A stretch of 64,000 nucleotides of DNA from CAVXZE01 sp964615365 (GCA_964615365.1 CAZTOU010000023.1:3876-67875); one strand, 5' to 3'. Positions 1 through 9,201 are shown, numbered from the stretch's first letter. The notes: a model not told the origin generated them from the letters alone. Translations and numbers: made by a program.

Positions 1-1
1 G

Positions 2-529
2 GTCCGCGTCGCCCTCGAGAAGACCCGCTCGGAGGAGACCCTGATCGTCGTCACCGCCGACCACAGCCATCCCTTCACCATCGCCGGCTACGCGACCCGG
101 GGAAACGACATCCTCGGGAAGGTGATCGAGAACGATCCGCAGGGGAAGCCGGCAAACGCGCCGACGGTGGATCTGCTGGGCGTCCCGTACACGACGCTCG
201 GCTACCAGATCGGTCCCGGCTACGCGGGCGCGTCGGATTCCCAGGCGGAGGGACCCAAGCAGCACCCGCACCTGCCCCTCGAGTTCCAGGGCGTCACCGG
301 GGGTCGGCCGGACCTCACGAACGTCGATACCACCGATCCCGGATACCTCCAGGAGGCGACCATCCCCCGCCAGTTCGACACACACTCCGGCGAGGACGTC
401 ACCATCCACGCAGGGGGGCCGGGGGCCGCGCTCTTCGACGGCGTCCAGGAGCAGCACTTCATCTACCACGCGATGGTGGAGGCCCTGGGCTGGAACCCCG
501 CGGTCGATTCATCGACCAGTCCGCGCTGA
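2..529 (+). CDS. Alkaline phosphatase, C-terminal part (partial at window edge)
   Basis: The reading frame enters from the left edge and ends at a TGA at 527-529, giving 175 visible residues of a longer protein. TADHSH near the visible start is the metal-binding Asp/His segment of PhoA-type alkaline phosphatases. HSGEDVTIHAGGPGA followed by QEHFIYHAM-like sequence matches the family's C-terminal metal-binding His and closing helix. Such enzymes hydrolyse phosphate monoesters, usually in the periplasm. The signal peptide and the catalytic Ser lie outside the window. It converges on the isomerase gene that ends at 571; the 41-bp gap shows no clear terminator. Confidence 0.85.
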   Translation, partial: VRVALEKTRSEETLIVVTADHSHPFTIAGYATRGNDILGKVIENDPQGKPANAPTVDLLGVPYTTLGYQIGPGYAGASDSQAEGPKQHPHLPLEFQGVTGGRPDLTNVDTTDPGYLQEATIPRQFDTHSGEDVTIHAGGPGAALFDGVQEQHFIYHAMVEALGWNPAVDSSTSPR

Positions 530-570
530 CCACTGCGCCTCGGAGGTCCCTTCCCTCTCCGGATCTCCGC

Positions 571-1479
571 TCACGGGAGCTTCGGAGCGACGACGATCTC
601 CGCCTCGTCGCGAAGCCGGTCGAGGTATTCGCGAAGCGCGCGGTCCCCGGCGCGCCGCCGCCACTCGCTTCGCACCTGGGCTTCGATCTCGACGAGAGGG
701 GCGATTCTCGCCAGTTCGCGATCCACGAGCTGAAGAAGATGGTATCCCGTCCCCGAGCGGATCGGTCCGCTCACCTCTCCCACCTCGAGCTCGAGTGCGG
801 CCCTGAGTGCGGTGGGTCCGAGGTACTCCCGGAGCTTCGCGGCAGGGAGGAGGACGTCCGGAAGCGGCGACACCTCCGGGTCACCGTGGTCGCTGCGCAG
901 CTCGACCAACGCCTGTCCCGGCTCGATGCGGTCCCTGACCTCCCGAGCCCGCTCGGCGACCGCCGCCTCCTCCGACGGGTTGGGAACGCGGAAGAAGAGC
1001 TGGTGAACCCGCATTCGCCCCGGCTGGGTGAAGAAGTCCCGGTGCTCTCGGTAGAACTCGCCGAGCTCCGAAAGCGAGGGCTCTTGATCCTCGATCTCCA
1101 CCAGGATCGAGCGAATCATCGCCGCGGTGATGTTGGCGCGAATCCTGCGATCGCTCTCCGCCAGTCCTAGCTCGAGGCCCCGTTGGACGAGCACCTCCTC
1201 GTCGATCATCCGATCGAGAACATGGCGCCGGGACTTCTCGTCCGCAGCCTCCCGGGTATCCCGCTCCAGGCCAGCGACCAGTCGCATGTAGTCGTCGGTC
1301 AGGATCTCGGAGCCGTTGACTCGCGCGATCACTCTCTCCGGCAGCGCGTCCCCCTCTCGGACGTCGTTCGCCACCAGGCCGCGAGCCGCCAGCACCAGGC
1401 CCGCCACCGCGCCCACCCAGAGCAGCGTCACTGCGCGTCCGCGACTCCTTGCACCGGCTTCCGGTCTTCTCTCCATCAT
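571..1479 (-). CDS. Parvulin-type peptidyl-prolyl cis-trans isomerase (PpiC/SurA-like)
   Basis: 302 residues. An N-terminal hydrophobic segment (about residues 17-36) follows an Arg-rich start, giving a signal anchor. Next comes a SurA-N-like helical region (VIARVNGSEILTDDY..., roughly 48-150), then a parvulin-like domain at about 155-245 (RVHQLFFRVPNPSEE ... ALELEVGEVSGPIRSGTGYHLLQLVD). The closing segment SGPIRSGTGYHLLQL is typical of PpiC domains. It probably acts on proteins in the periplasm. It lies 10 bp downstream of the phosphotriesterase-family gene on the same strand, so the two are likely co-transcribed, although no functional link is obvious. Confidence 0.85.
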   Translation of the reverse strand: MMERRPEAGARSRGRAVTLLWVGAVAGLVLAARGLVANDVREGDALPERVIARVNGSEILTDDYMRLVAGLERDTREAADEKSRRHVLDRMIDEEVLVQRGLELGLAESDRRIRANITAAMIRSILVEIEDQEPSLSELGEFYREHRDFFTQPGRMRVHQLFFRVPNPSEEAAVAERAREVRDRIEPGQALVELRSDHGDPEVSPLPDVLLPAAKLREYLGPTALRAALELEVGEVSGPIRSGTGYHLLQLVDRELARIAPLVEIEAQVRSEWRRRAGDRALREYLDRLRDEAEIVVAPKLP

Positions 1480-1489
1480 CCCCTCACAC

Positions 1490-2488
1490 CTAGTAGGCGC
1501 CCTGCTGCTCGAAGATTTGCCGGGGGTTGCCGACGGTCATGGCGCGGATCTGCTCCTCGCTGACGCCGCTCCCCCGCAGGGCGGGGATCACCGCGTCACA
1601 CACGTGCCGGTAGTTCCAGTCCGGCGCCGCCTGCTCGACCAGCTGCTTCGGAAACCAGTCGATGAAGCACGAAGCGTCGTGAGAGAGCACCATCTGATCC
1701 GCCCAGCCGCGACGACACAGCTCGGCGATGGTGGCCACGCGCTCCTTGGTGGGCAGGATCAGGTCGATGCCGTTTCGGTCCATCCCGATGGTGCTGCCGC
1801 GCTTCAAGATCGACTCCAGGTAGGAGAGGTCCGTGCTGTCGCCGCAGTGTCCGATCACCACGCGACGCAGATCCACGCCGTGCTCCTCGAAGACGTCCTG
1901 CTGGGTGAGCCCGCTCCCGTTGGAGACCGCGGTATGGGTGGAGATCGGAACGCCGGTTTGGCGGTGGGCGCGGGCCGTCGCCTCGAGCAGCTTCGCGTTG
2001 AAAGGCGTGACGCCGAGCCGGTCCGTGGCGCACTTGAGAACTCCGGCCTTGGAATCGGTTCCCTCGATCCCTTCGCGGATGTCCCGGACCAAGTACTCGG
2101 CGAGTGCCGCCGCGTCCCAGAGGTCCATCCATGGCTCCTCGGTCCAGTAGAAGCCAGTGGCGGCGATCAGATGCATCCCGGTCTTCTCGCTCACCTCGCG
2201 GATGACGCGGATGTCCCGACCCAGGTTGATGGCGGTGAGGTCGAGCATGGTGCGCACGCCGCACTCCTTCGCGGAGCCCACCTCCCGGATCGCGTCGCGG
2301 ATCAACGCTTCCCTGTCGACGTAACCCGGGAATCCGCGGCGCATCGCCCAGCTCGCGACGAGGATGTGCTCGTGCATCAGGGTGAAGCCGAGATCCCGCG
2401 TCTCTATGGGACCGAGGACTCCGTTGATGGTCGCCACCACCCGACCTCCTTCCACCTCGCTCTCGAGCGCTGACGGTCCTGTGTACAA
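1490..2488 (-). CDS. Phosphotriesterase-family metal-dependent hydrolase (lactonase-like)
   Basis: 332 residues of the amidohydrolase superfamily, PTE subgroup. Visible metal ligands are the HEH of LMHEHI, the bridging Lys in GVLKCA, the His of STHT, the His of IGHCGD and the Asp of SHDASC. All PTE-type binuclear-centre ligands are therefore present. The family hydrolyses phosphotriesters, but most environmental members are lactonases or of unknown specificity, so the substrate is not assigned. The annotated start is the longest; the family normally begins near VATINGVLGPIE, so a shorter start is possible. It is divergent from the alpha/beta hydrolase at 2706. Confidence 0.85.
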   Translation of the reverse strand: MYTGPSALESEVEGGRVVATINGVLGPIETRDLGFTLMHEHILVASWAMRRGFPGYVDREALIRDAIREVGSAKECGVRTMLDLTAINLGRDIRVIREVSEKTGMHLIAATGFYWTEEPWMDLWDAAALAEYLVRDIREGIEGTDSKAGVLKCATDRLGVTPFNAKLLEATARAHRQTGVPISTHTAVSNGSGLTQQDVFEEHGVDLRRVVIGHCGDSTDLSYLESILKRGSTIGMDRNGIDLILPTKERVATIAELCRRGWADQMVLSHDASCFIDWFPKQLVEQAAPDWNYRHVCDAVIPALRGSGVSEEQIRAMTVGNPRQIFEQQGAY

Positions 2489-2705
2489 CAGGACGAAACT
2501 GACGTCGATCAGATCGGCTGACGAGGAGCGGGCGGCCGAATCTCCCTCTCCGGGACCTCCCGCAGCCGGATGATCCCCACACCTCTCCCTCCGGGGGGAC
2601 GTTCCGGCGGGAAGCCCGCTGCGACGGGCGCCACGAGAACTCCCGGCGCTTGCGCGGAGGCCGAATCCGCTCCAGCATACCGATCGAGCTCAGTCGCCCC
2701 CCGGG

Positions 2706-4031
2706 ATGGACGATGTCGGGACACTGCCTGCGGCAGGGAGTGGCGCTGTGATCTGTCGGGTCGGCCGAACCATCGGTCAGGGGCTCGCGGTGGCGGTCCG
2801 CACCAGCGCCACGCCGCTGGTGCTGGGCATGCATCTGGCGAGGCGGCGGGATGGCGACAGGCACCCCGACGAGCCGTCACCCCGCTGGGATCTGCGCCTG
2901 GCCTCGAAGGCGGCCCTCGACGAGATCTTCTTTGCCACCGAAATCGTCTCCGCCTCCTTCTTCTCCCTTCGCGAGCGCCGGCGTGTGGTCCGCGAGATCG
3001 GGACGGCCGAGCGCCTGTACGAGCGAAAGGGCTGGCTCCGGACGCCGGCGAAGTTCCACCGGCGTCCCCCGGCGGCGGAGAAGATCGCGATCGACGAGCG
3101 TCGTTCTCCGTTCGGGCCCTACCAGCACCTGCGCTTCGAGAGCGGCTACCAGCCCCACCCGGAGGAACCCGGCCGCAAGCGCTTCCTCGAGTACGCGGCG
3201 AATCGGACCGCCCACGCCTGGACGATGCGGCACCCCGGACCCAGCCGTCCCTGGATCGTCTGCGTCCCCGGCTACCGGATGGGACACCCGGCCGTCGATT
3301 TCACCGGCTTCCACGCGCGCTGGCTCTACCGCGATCTCGGACTCAACGTCGCGATCCCCGTGATGCCGCTCCACGGCCCCCGCCGCGTGGGCCGACGGGG
3401 CGGCGACGGCTACCTGTCGGGCGACTTCCTCGACACCATCCACGCCCAGACCCAGGCCGTCTGGGACATCCGACGACTGATCGGATGGCTGCGCGTCGAG
3501 GGCGCAGCGCGGGTCGCGGTTCAGGGCGTTTCCCTGGGCGGGTACACCGCCGCGCTGCTGGCATCACTGGAGGACGATCTCGACTGCGTGATCGCGGGAA
3601 TTCCCGCGGTGGATTTCCTTCGCCTCTTCCGCAGCCACACGCCGGAAGTCCTGCTGCGCTTCTTCAAGGCGATGGGAATCCGCTTCGACCGGATCGAGCA
3701 GCTGCTGCGTGTGATCTCCCCCCTGGAACACACGCCGCGCGTGCCCCTCCCGAAACGCTACCTCTACGCGGGCATCGCGGACCGTCTCGCGCCACCGGAC
3801 CACGCCCTGGACCTCTGGAATCACTGGGATCGCCCGCGCCTCGAGTGGTACCGCGGCGGTCACGTCTCCTTCGTCTGGGAGAGAAACGTTCGAGATCTGG
3901 TCCGCGAGGCGCTCACCGCGTCGGGCCTGGCGGTAGCGCGGAAGCGAAGTGGGGCCAGGCACCGACGGAAGCACACCGAACGCCGGCGACTGCCGGCGCG
4001 GAGCGGCGGACTGGTCGAGGCAGTTCGCTAG
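2706..4031 (+). CDS. Alpha/beta hydrolase-fold protein
   Basis: 441 residues. GVSLGG at about residue 280 is the nucleophile elbow (GxSxG). The catalytic Asp is probably in GIADRLAPPDHAL, where a prolyl-Asp after the sheet is usual, and the His in YRGGHVSF. The N-terminal ~150 residues have no recognised domain, and no signal peptide is seen. Such large Abhydrolase-18-like proteins are common in Deltaproteobacteria and Actinobacteria; the substrate is unknown. A GTG at about 2748, behind a GGGAG, is an alternative start. The 3' end overlaps the convergent selD gene by 4 bp. Confidence 0.75.
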   Translation: MDDVGTLPAAGSGAVICRVGRTIGQGLAVAVRTSATPLVLGMHLARRRDGDRHPDEPSPRWDLRLASKAALDEIFFATEIVSASFFSLRERRRVVREIGTAERLYERKGWLRTPAKFHRRPPAAEKIAIDERRSPFGPYQHLRFESGYQPHPEEPGRKRFLEYAANRTAHAWTMRHPGPSRPWIVCVPGYRMGHPAVDFTGFHARWLYRDLGLNVAIPVMPLHGPRRVGRRGGDGYLSGDFLDTIHAQTQAVWDIRRLIGWLRVEGAARVAVQGVSLGGYTAALLASLEDDLDCVIAGIPAVDFLRLFRSHTPEVLLRFFKAMGIRFDRIEQLLRVISPLEHTPRVPLPKRYLYAGIADRLAPPDHALDLWNHWDRPRLEWYRGGHVSFVWERNVRDLVREALTASGLAVARKRSGARHRRKHTERRRLPARSGGLVEAVR

Positions 4032-5092
4032 CCCGCAAGACGCGGCTCGCCGCGTAGCACCGCGATGCTGCCGGGCTCTCCGGCCTGCATCTCGCCCACC
4101 AGGGCGCGGGCAGACACCCCGCGCTCCGAGAGCTCCCGCAAGAGCGACGCCTCCGCTTCGGGAGGCACAGCGATCAGCAGCCCCCCCGAGGTCTGAGCAT
4201 CGGCGAGGATCAGGCGCTCGACCTCCGACAGGGAGGAATCGAAGCTCGTGTGGGGCTGGACGTACGCCAGGTTGTCCTTGCTGCCGCCAGGAACCATTCC
4301 CTCTGCGGCGAGCTCCGAGACGAAGTCGAGGATGGGAACCGCGTCCGCGAAGACCCGCGCCGCGAGTCCCGATGCGCTGGCGAGGTGGTGCAGGTGACCG
4401 AGGAATCCGAAGCCCGTCACGTCGGTCGCCGCGTGGGCGCCGGAAGCCAGCGCCGCGTCCTTGGCCGCCCTGTTGAGCGTCGTCATGATCGCCACCGCCT
4501 GCTCCAGCTGCGCTTCCGAGAGGCGGCGCTTCTTGATGGCCTGGGCCGCGATCCCGAACCCGAGGGGCTTGGTGAGGACCAAGCGGTCCCCGGCGCGGGC
4601 GCGGTTCTGGGACAGCGCGTCCGGATCCGGCAGGACCCCGATCACGCAGAGGCCGTACTTGAGCTCGGGATCCTGCACCGTGTGCCCGCCGACGACCGCG
4701 CAGCCGGCCTCGGCGGCCTTGTCCCGCCCACCTCGCAGGATCCGCGCCAGGATCTCGATCGGCACCCGGTCGGTCGGGAAGCCGCAAACCGCCAGGGCCA
4801 CCTGCGGCTCGCCACCCATCGCGTACACGTCGGAGAGCGCGTTGGCGGCGGCGATCGCACCGAAGGTCTCCGGGTGGTCGACGATGGGGGTGATGAAATC
4901 GACGGTGAACACCAGAGGGGAGCCGTTCTCGGGGCGCAAGAGGGCCGCATCCTCCACGGGCCCGACCTCGGCGGTGACCCAGGGATGTTGGAAGGGTGCG
5001 ATCTCCGAAAGGACCTGGACCAGGTCCCGCGCTCCCAGCTTGCGGGCTCAGCCGCCGGCGGGAACGAGTGACGTCAGTCGGATCTCGTCCAC
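4028..5092 (-). CDS. selD: Selenide, water dikinase, itself a selenoprotein (in-frame UGA = Sec15)
   Basis: SelD makes selenophosphate from selenide and ATP for selenocysteine and selenouridine synthesis. The protein reads through a TGA at 5050-5048: LVPAGG-U-ARKLG precedes the main body. This matches the catalytic N-terminus of SelD, where Sec or Cys is followed three residues later by an essential Lys (here U15 and K18). The GTG at 5092 is chosen because GGAGGAG lies just upstream and the SelD alignment starts there. The body carries the ATP/Mg segment VDFITPIVDHPETFG, GGHTVQDPE, DVTGFGFLGHL and DAQTSGGLL, full length at 354 residues. Standard gene callers would start after the UGA and lose the active site. 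A candidate SECIS hairpin sits directly downstream of the UGA. Confidence 0.9.
5026..5046 (-). promoter_or_regulatory. Candidate bacterial SECIS hairpin of selD
   Basis: Directly after the UGA (5050-5048) and one base, the mRNA can fold as CCCGC-AA-GCT-GGG-AGC-GCGGG. That is a 5-bp lower stem, a two-base bulge, a 3-bp upper stem and a G-rich loop at 5036-5034. Bacterial SECIS elements lie within about 40 nt downstream of the UGA and commonly expose G residues in the apical loop for SelB. The position and shape fit; the very tight loop is a weakness. The structure was read by eye, not folded. Confidence 0.55.
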
Positions 5093-5249
5093 GACTCCTC
5101 CAGTCGAAATGAAGCGCCGGATCGATTCGGTCGCGGCCAAGTCCGGCGCGAGATGGCCTTCGGAGCGAGAGAGCAAAGCGAAAAGCGTCTCTCGGATCAA
5201 CCGCGCGGGACCCGCGGGAATCTCCCCCGGCCCGCTCCGACGACGCTTC

Positions 5250-5876
5250 TCACGGCTCGCTGTCCGCGACCGGTTCCGCCTCGAGGATCGCCGAAACGAC
5301 GGCCTCCAACCGCCGACGGAGATCGCCCGCATCGGGCTCCCGGTGAGTGAGTCGGTGAAGCTCATAGCCACGGATCAGGTGCAGCAGGGTCCGGGCGCCC
5401 TCGAAGGGACGAGTGGCGCCGAGCGATTCGAGGCCCTGGCCGAGCTGGGCCACCATCCACTCGTCCCACTCGCGTAGCGCTTCCGCGATCTCCGGATCCC
5501 GGGCGGCGAAGAGCGTGAGCTCGTACTCGGCGAGCATCAGGTCGGGGGCGGCGACCTCCGCCTCGGTGAGGGCGACGAGGAAATCGAGGATGCGGTCGCC
5601 TCCCCGCTCCCGGAATGCCGCCGCCAGTCGCGACTGCTGGGCCTTGGCGAGCTCGATGCAGTGACGAAAGGCCTCCCGCAGGAGGTGCTCGCGGGAGTCG
5701 AAGTAGTAGGTCGTGGCGCTGAGCGAGACCCCCGCTGCCTTGGCCACGCGCCGGTGGGTGACGGAATCGACGCCCCCGTCAGCGATGAGGCGGAGGGTGG
5801 CCTCCAGGACGAGGGTCCGCCGACTCGCCGCCCGCCGCCGGGGCGCTTCTCTGGATTCCGGGCGAGCAATCGCCAT
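5250..5876 (-). CDS. TetR/AcrR-family transcriptional regulator
   Basis: 208 residues. The N-terminal helix-turn-helix is clear: RTLVLEATLRLIADGGVDSVTHRRVAKAAGVSLSATTYYF is the TetR_N domain, and the rest is an all-helical ligand-binding domain. It is transcribed divergently from the E1-E2 operon at 6003. A perfect 24-bp palindrome lies 7 bp before its start codon, so autoregulation and control of the dehydrogenase operon are likely. The effector is not predictable; an acyl or keto acid metabolite of the controlled enzyme is a reasonable guess. Confidence 0.9.
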   Translation of the reverse strand: MAIARPESREAPRRRAASRRTLVLEATLRLIADGGVDSVTHRRVAKAAGVSLSATTYYFDSREHLLREAFRHCIELAKAQQSRLAAAFRERGGDRILDFLVALTEAEVAAPDLMLAEYELTLFAARDPEIAEALREWDEWMVAQLGQGLESLGATRPFEGARTLLHLIRGYELHRLTHREPDAGDLRRRLEAVVSAILEAEPVADSEP

Positions 5877-5883
5877 GGAAACT

Positions 5884-5907
5884 ATAGTACCAGAATTCTG
5901 GTACTAT
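5884..5907. promoter_or_regulatory. Perfect 24-bp palindrome, probable TetR operator
   Basis: The core AGTACCAGAATTCTGGTACT extends by AT on both sides to a 24-bp sequence identical to its own reverse complement. It lies between the divergent TetR gene (start 5876) and the E1-E2 operon (start 6003), overlapping TACTAT/TATAGT sequences that could act as -10 elements. Placement and symmetry are typical of a TetR-dimer site controlling both genes. Confidence 0.75.
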
Positions 5908-6002
5908 TGTCCAAGTTCGGTTATTCTCGATCCGCGCCGGGAAGCGGTCGTTTCTCGTATCTTGTGCGCCGCGCTGGGAAACGAGCTGAGGGAGGAATCT
6001 GG

Positions 6003-7970
6003 ATGACTTCGTCGAAGCAAGCGCATCTCGGCCTGTACCAGGCGATGCAGCGGATCCGGAAGTTCGAGGAACAGGTCTCGAAGCAATTCGCCGCGGGCAG
6101 GATCCCGGGCTTCGTTCATCTGTGCATCGGCCAGGAGGCGGTGCCGGTCGGCGCCTGTGCCAGCCTCGAACCGGACGACTACATCACCAGCACGCACCGG
6201 GGACACGGTCACCTGATCGCCAAGGGCGGCGACCTCCGCAGGATGATGGCCGAGCTCTACGGAAAGGAGACCGGGTACTGCCGGGGCCGCGGCGGTTCGA
6301 TGCACATCGTCGACGTCGGACTCGGCATCCTCGGCGCCAATGGGATCGTCGGCGCCGGCACGCAGATCGCCGCGGGGGCCGGGCTGAGCTCCAAGGTGCG
6401 GGACAGCGGGCAGGTGGTCGTCTGCTTCTTCGGCGACGACGCCACGACCGAGGGAATGTTCCACGAGAGCATGAACCTGGCCGCACTCTGGGACCTGCCG
6501 GTCATCTTCATGTGCGAGAACAACCTCTACGGTCAATTCACTCCCTACCAGAAGCACACCAGGGTTCCCGACGTCGCCGAGAAGGCCAAGGCGTACGGCG
6601 TTCCCGGGGTCATCGTGGATGGCAACGACGTGCTGGCCGTCAGCGCCGCAACCGAGGAAGCCGCCGCCAGGGCGAAAGCCGGCGGCGGGCCGACCCTGAT
6701 CGAATGCAAGACCTACCGCTGGCACGGCCACATGGAGGGCGACGTCTACGGCTATAGGACCGAAGCGGAGATCGAGGAGTGGAAGGAGAAGTGCCCGATC
6801 GGGAGGCTCCGCTCCAGACTGGTCGCGGAGGGGATCGCCGGCGAGGAGGAGCTCGACGGCATCGACGAGCGGGTCGATGCCGAGGTCCGCGAGGCGATCG
6901 AGTTCGCCGAGAGCAGTGAAGACCCCGATCCCGGGGCGGCCTCGGAGAACGTCTACGCGGTGGAGTCACCCCACGGATCGACCCCCGAGAGCGACGAGAC
7001 CGACCAGCTCCCGATGGCGATGGCCATTCAGCAGGCCCTGCAGGAAGAGATGGAGCGTGACGAGAGCGTCGTCGTCCTGGGAGAGGACGTGGCCATCGGA
7101 GTCTTCGGCGTGACGGCAGGTCTGTTCGCCAAGTTCGGCGAGAGCCGGATCCTCGACACTCCCATCAGCGAGAACGTCATCGCCGGCGCGGCCGTCGGCG
7201 CGGCCATGACCGGCCTCAAGCCCGTGGCCGAGATCGAGTTCGGTGACTTCCTCACCTGCTGCATGGACCCGATCATCAACCAGATGGCGAAGCTCAGGTT
7301 CATGACGGGCGGCCAGGTGAAGCTGCCGTTGGTGATCCGGACCAACACGGGCAGCGGGTTCTCGGCGGGGGCCCAGCACTCGCAGAGTCTGGAGGCTCTG
7401 CTGATGCACGTCCCGGGGCTCACCATCGCCGTGCCCTCCACGCCGCGCGACGCGAAGGGTCTGCTCCGCACGGCGATCCGATCGGACAACCCGGTGCTCT
7501 TCTTCGAGCACAAGGGGATCTACTTCAATCCGGGCGCGGTTCCCAGGGGCGATTTCACGATCCCCTTCGGCAGCGCCGACATCAAGCGAGCCGGCTCGGA
7601 CGTCACCGTCGTGGCGATCGCCGCGATGGTCAACAAGGTGCTCGCCGTGGCCGAGCGGTTCGCCGAAGAGGGAATCTCCGTCGAGGTAATCGACCCCCGC
7701 ACGCTCGTCCCGCTCGATGCGGACACCATCGTCGCGTCGGTGGAGAAGACGGGGCGGCTGGTGATCGCGGAGGAGGGATGTCTCACCGGCGGGTTCGGGG
7801 CCGAGGTGGCCGCGATCGTCGCGAAGCGGGCCTTCGACCATCTGGACGCCCCGATCGAACGGGTCGCCGCGCGGGATGTGCCGGTCCCCTTCGCACCGCA
7901 GCTCGAGAAGACCATCATTCCCGGCGAAGAGAGGATCGAGGAAGCGATCCGCAGCGCGGTGGGAGGCTAG
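6003..7970 (+). CDS. 2-oxoacid dehydrogenase E1, alpha and beta subunits fused
   Basis: 655 residues. The N-terminal half (about 1-325) is an E1-alpha of the pyruvate/acetoin dehydrogenase type: HRGHGHLIAKG, then the thiamine diphosphate motif FFGDDATTEG...CENN. The C-terminal half (about 345-655) is an E1-beta: VLGEDVAIGVFGVTAGL, DTPISENVIAGAAVGAAMTGLKPVAEIEF, EEGCLTGGFGAEV. An acidic linker joins them (SSEDPDPGAASENV). In most bacteria these are two genes. The ATG at 6003 follows GGGAGGAAT; upstream in-frame sequence looks non-coding. The E2 gene follows two bases later. No E3 gene is nearby. Substrate (pyruvate, acetoin or a branched-chain keto acid) is unresolved. Confidence 0.9.
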   Translation: MTSSKQAHLGLYQAMQRIRKFEEQVSKQFAAGRIPGFVHLCIGQEAVPVGACASLEPDDYITSTHRGHGHLIAKGGDLRRMMAELYGKETGYCRGRGGSMHIVDVGLGILGANGIVGAGTQIAAGAGLSSKVRDSGQVVVCFFGDDATTEGMFHESMNLAALWDLPVIFMCENNLYGQFTPYQKHTRVPDVAEKAKAYGVPGVIVDGNDVLAVSAATEEAAARAKAGGGPTLIECKTYRWHGHMEGDVYGYRTEAEIEEWKEKCPIGRLRSRLVAEGIAGEEELDGIDERVDAEVREAIEFAESSEDPDPGAASENVYAVESPHGSTPESDETDQLPMAMAIQQALQEEMERDESVVVLGEDVAIGVFGVTAGLFAKFGESRILDTPISENVIAGAAVGAAMTGLKPVAEIEFGDFLTCCMDPIINQMAKLRFMTGGQVKLPLVIRTNTGSGFSAGAQHSQSLEALLMHVPGLTIAVPSTPRDAKGLLRTAIRSDNPVLFFEHKGIYFNPGAVPRGDFTIPFGSADIKRAGSDVTVVAIAAMVNKVLAVAERFAEEGISVEVIDPRTLVPLDADTIVASVEKTGRLVIAEEGCLTGGFGAEVAAIVAKRAFDHLDAPIERVAARDVPVPFAPQLEKTIIPGEERIEEAIRSAVGG

Positions 7971-7971
7971 C

Positions 7972-9201
7972 GTGATCGCGAAGGTAATCATGCCCAAGCT
8001 GGGCCTGGTGATGAAGGAAGGGCTGGTGGTCTGCTGGCACGCGGCCCCGGGTGACCGGGTCGAAGCGGAGAAGCTCCTCCTCGAGATCGAATCGGACAAG
8101 GTGACCACGGAGATCGGGGCACCCGCCTCGGGCGTGGTGAGAAAGATCATCGTGCGGGAGGAGGAGATCGTCCCCTGCGGCACGATCGTCGGAATCATCG
8201 CCGACACCGCCGACGAGGAGATTCCGGGCCTGGAAGCGATCGTTTCCGCATCGCGCGCGGTGGTGTTGACCCGCGAGCAGTGGGAACGGAAGCAGACGCT
8301 TCCGGAGACCGCCAAAGAGACCGGAAGCAGGCGGGCCGAAGCGAAGGTGCGCATCTCGCCGGCCGCGAAGAAGCTGGCCAAGAGCCATGGGATCGATCCT
8401 TCGACGATCGAGGGAAGCGGGCCGGGCGGGCGCATCGTACGCGAGGACGTGATGCGGGCCGTCGAAGCGGGCGCGGAGCAGCCCGAGACCCGCCCCGAGG
8501 AAGGGCGGCCGGGCGAGATCGCTCCCCTCAGCAGAATGAGAAGGTCGATCGCGGACAACATGGCCCGCAGCGCGCGCACCGTCGCCCGCGTGGTTCACTT
8601 CGCCGAGGTGGACATGACTCGCGCGGTCGACTATCGGGACCGCAACCGGGGAGCATTCGAGAGAGAGGTCCACGCGGACCTCTCCTACAACGCGATCCTG
8701 GTCAAGGCGACCGCCTCGGCGATGCGGGAAGATCCCGTTCTCAACGTCTCGTTCGAGGATGAGGTGATCCGCAGGCACAGCGACATCCACATCGGGCTGG
8801 CCGTCGCTCTCGAGGAAGGTCTGATCACGGTATCCATCAAGCACGCCGACCAGAAGAGCCTCCGCCAGATCGCGGAGGAGTGCACGGCGCTCATCGAGAA
8901 GGCCCGGACCGGCGGACTGCAGGTGGATGACGTCACGGGGAGCAGCATCACCATCTCGAGCCTGGGCGGGTTCGATATCGACTGCTTCACTCCCATCGTC
9001 AATCTTCCGGAGGTCGCCATACTGGGCGTCGGTACCATCGTGGAGAGACCGGTGGTCCGGCCCGGCAAGATCGAAGCCGCCCCGATCATGAAGATCTCCC
9101 TCTCGTTCGACCACCGGGTCGTCGATGGCGCTCCCGCCGCGCGATTTCTCCAGCTATTGAAGAAGAAGCTGGAGACGTTGGATTTCCTCGACCAGACCTG
9201 A
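7972..9201 (+). CDS. Dihydrolipoamide acyltransferase (E2) of 2-oxoacid dehydrogenase complex
   Basis: 409 residues from a GTG at 7972 preceded by GGGAGG. Domains in order: one lipoyl domain (about 1-75, lipoylated Lys in IESDKVTTE), a peripheral-subunit-binding domain (VRISPAAKKLAKSHGIDPS ... GPGGRIVREDV, about 120-160), and the acyltransferase domain (about 185-409) with the catalytic His/Asp motif SFDHRVVDGAPAA. It transfers the acyl group from E1 to CoA. It is translationally close-coupled to the E1 fusion (1-bp gap). A shared E3 must be encoded elsewhere. Confidence 0.9.
   Translation: MIAKVIMPKLGLVMKEGLVVCWHAAPGDRVEAEKLLLEIESDKVTTEIGAPASGVVRKIIVREEEIVPCGTIVGIIADTADEEIPGLEAIVSASRAVVLTREQWERKQTLPETAKETGSRRAEAKVRISPAAKKLAKSHGIDPSTIEGSGPGGRIVREDVMRAVEAGAEQPETRPEEGRPGEIAPLSRMRRSIADNMARSARTVARVVHFAEVDMTRAVDYRDRNRGAFEREVHADLSYNAILVKATASAMREDPVLNVSFEDEVIRRHSDIHIGLAVALEEGLITVSIKHADQKSLRQIAEECTALIEKARTGGLQVDDVTGSSITISSLGGFDIDCFTPIVNLPEVAILGVGTIVERPVVRPGKIEAAPIMKISLSFDHRVVDGAPAARFLQLLKKKLETLDFLDQT

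Noticed and set aside
1490..2488. Assignment as a true organophosphate-degrading phosphotriesterase
   Set aside because: All metal ligands are present, but they are shared with lactonases and unknown-function members; nothing in the sequence or neighbours fixes the substrate.
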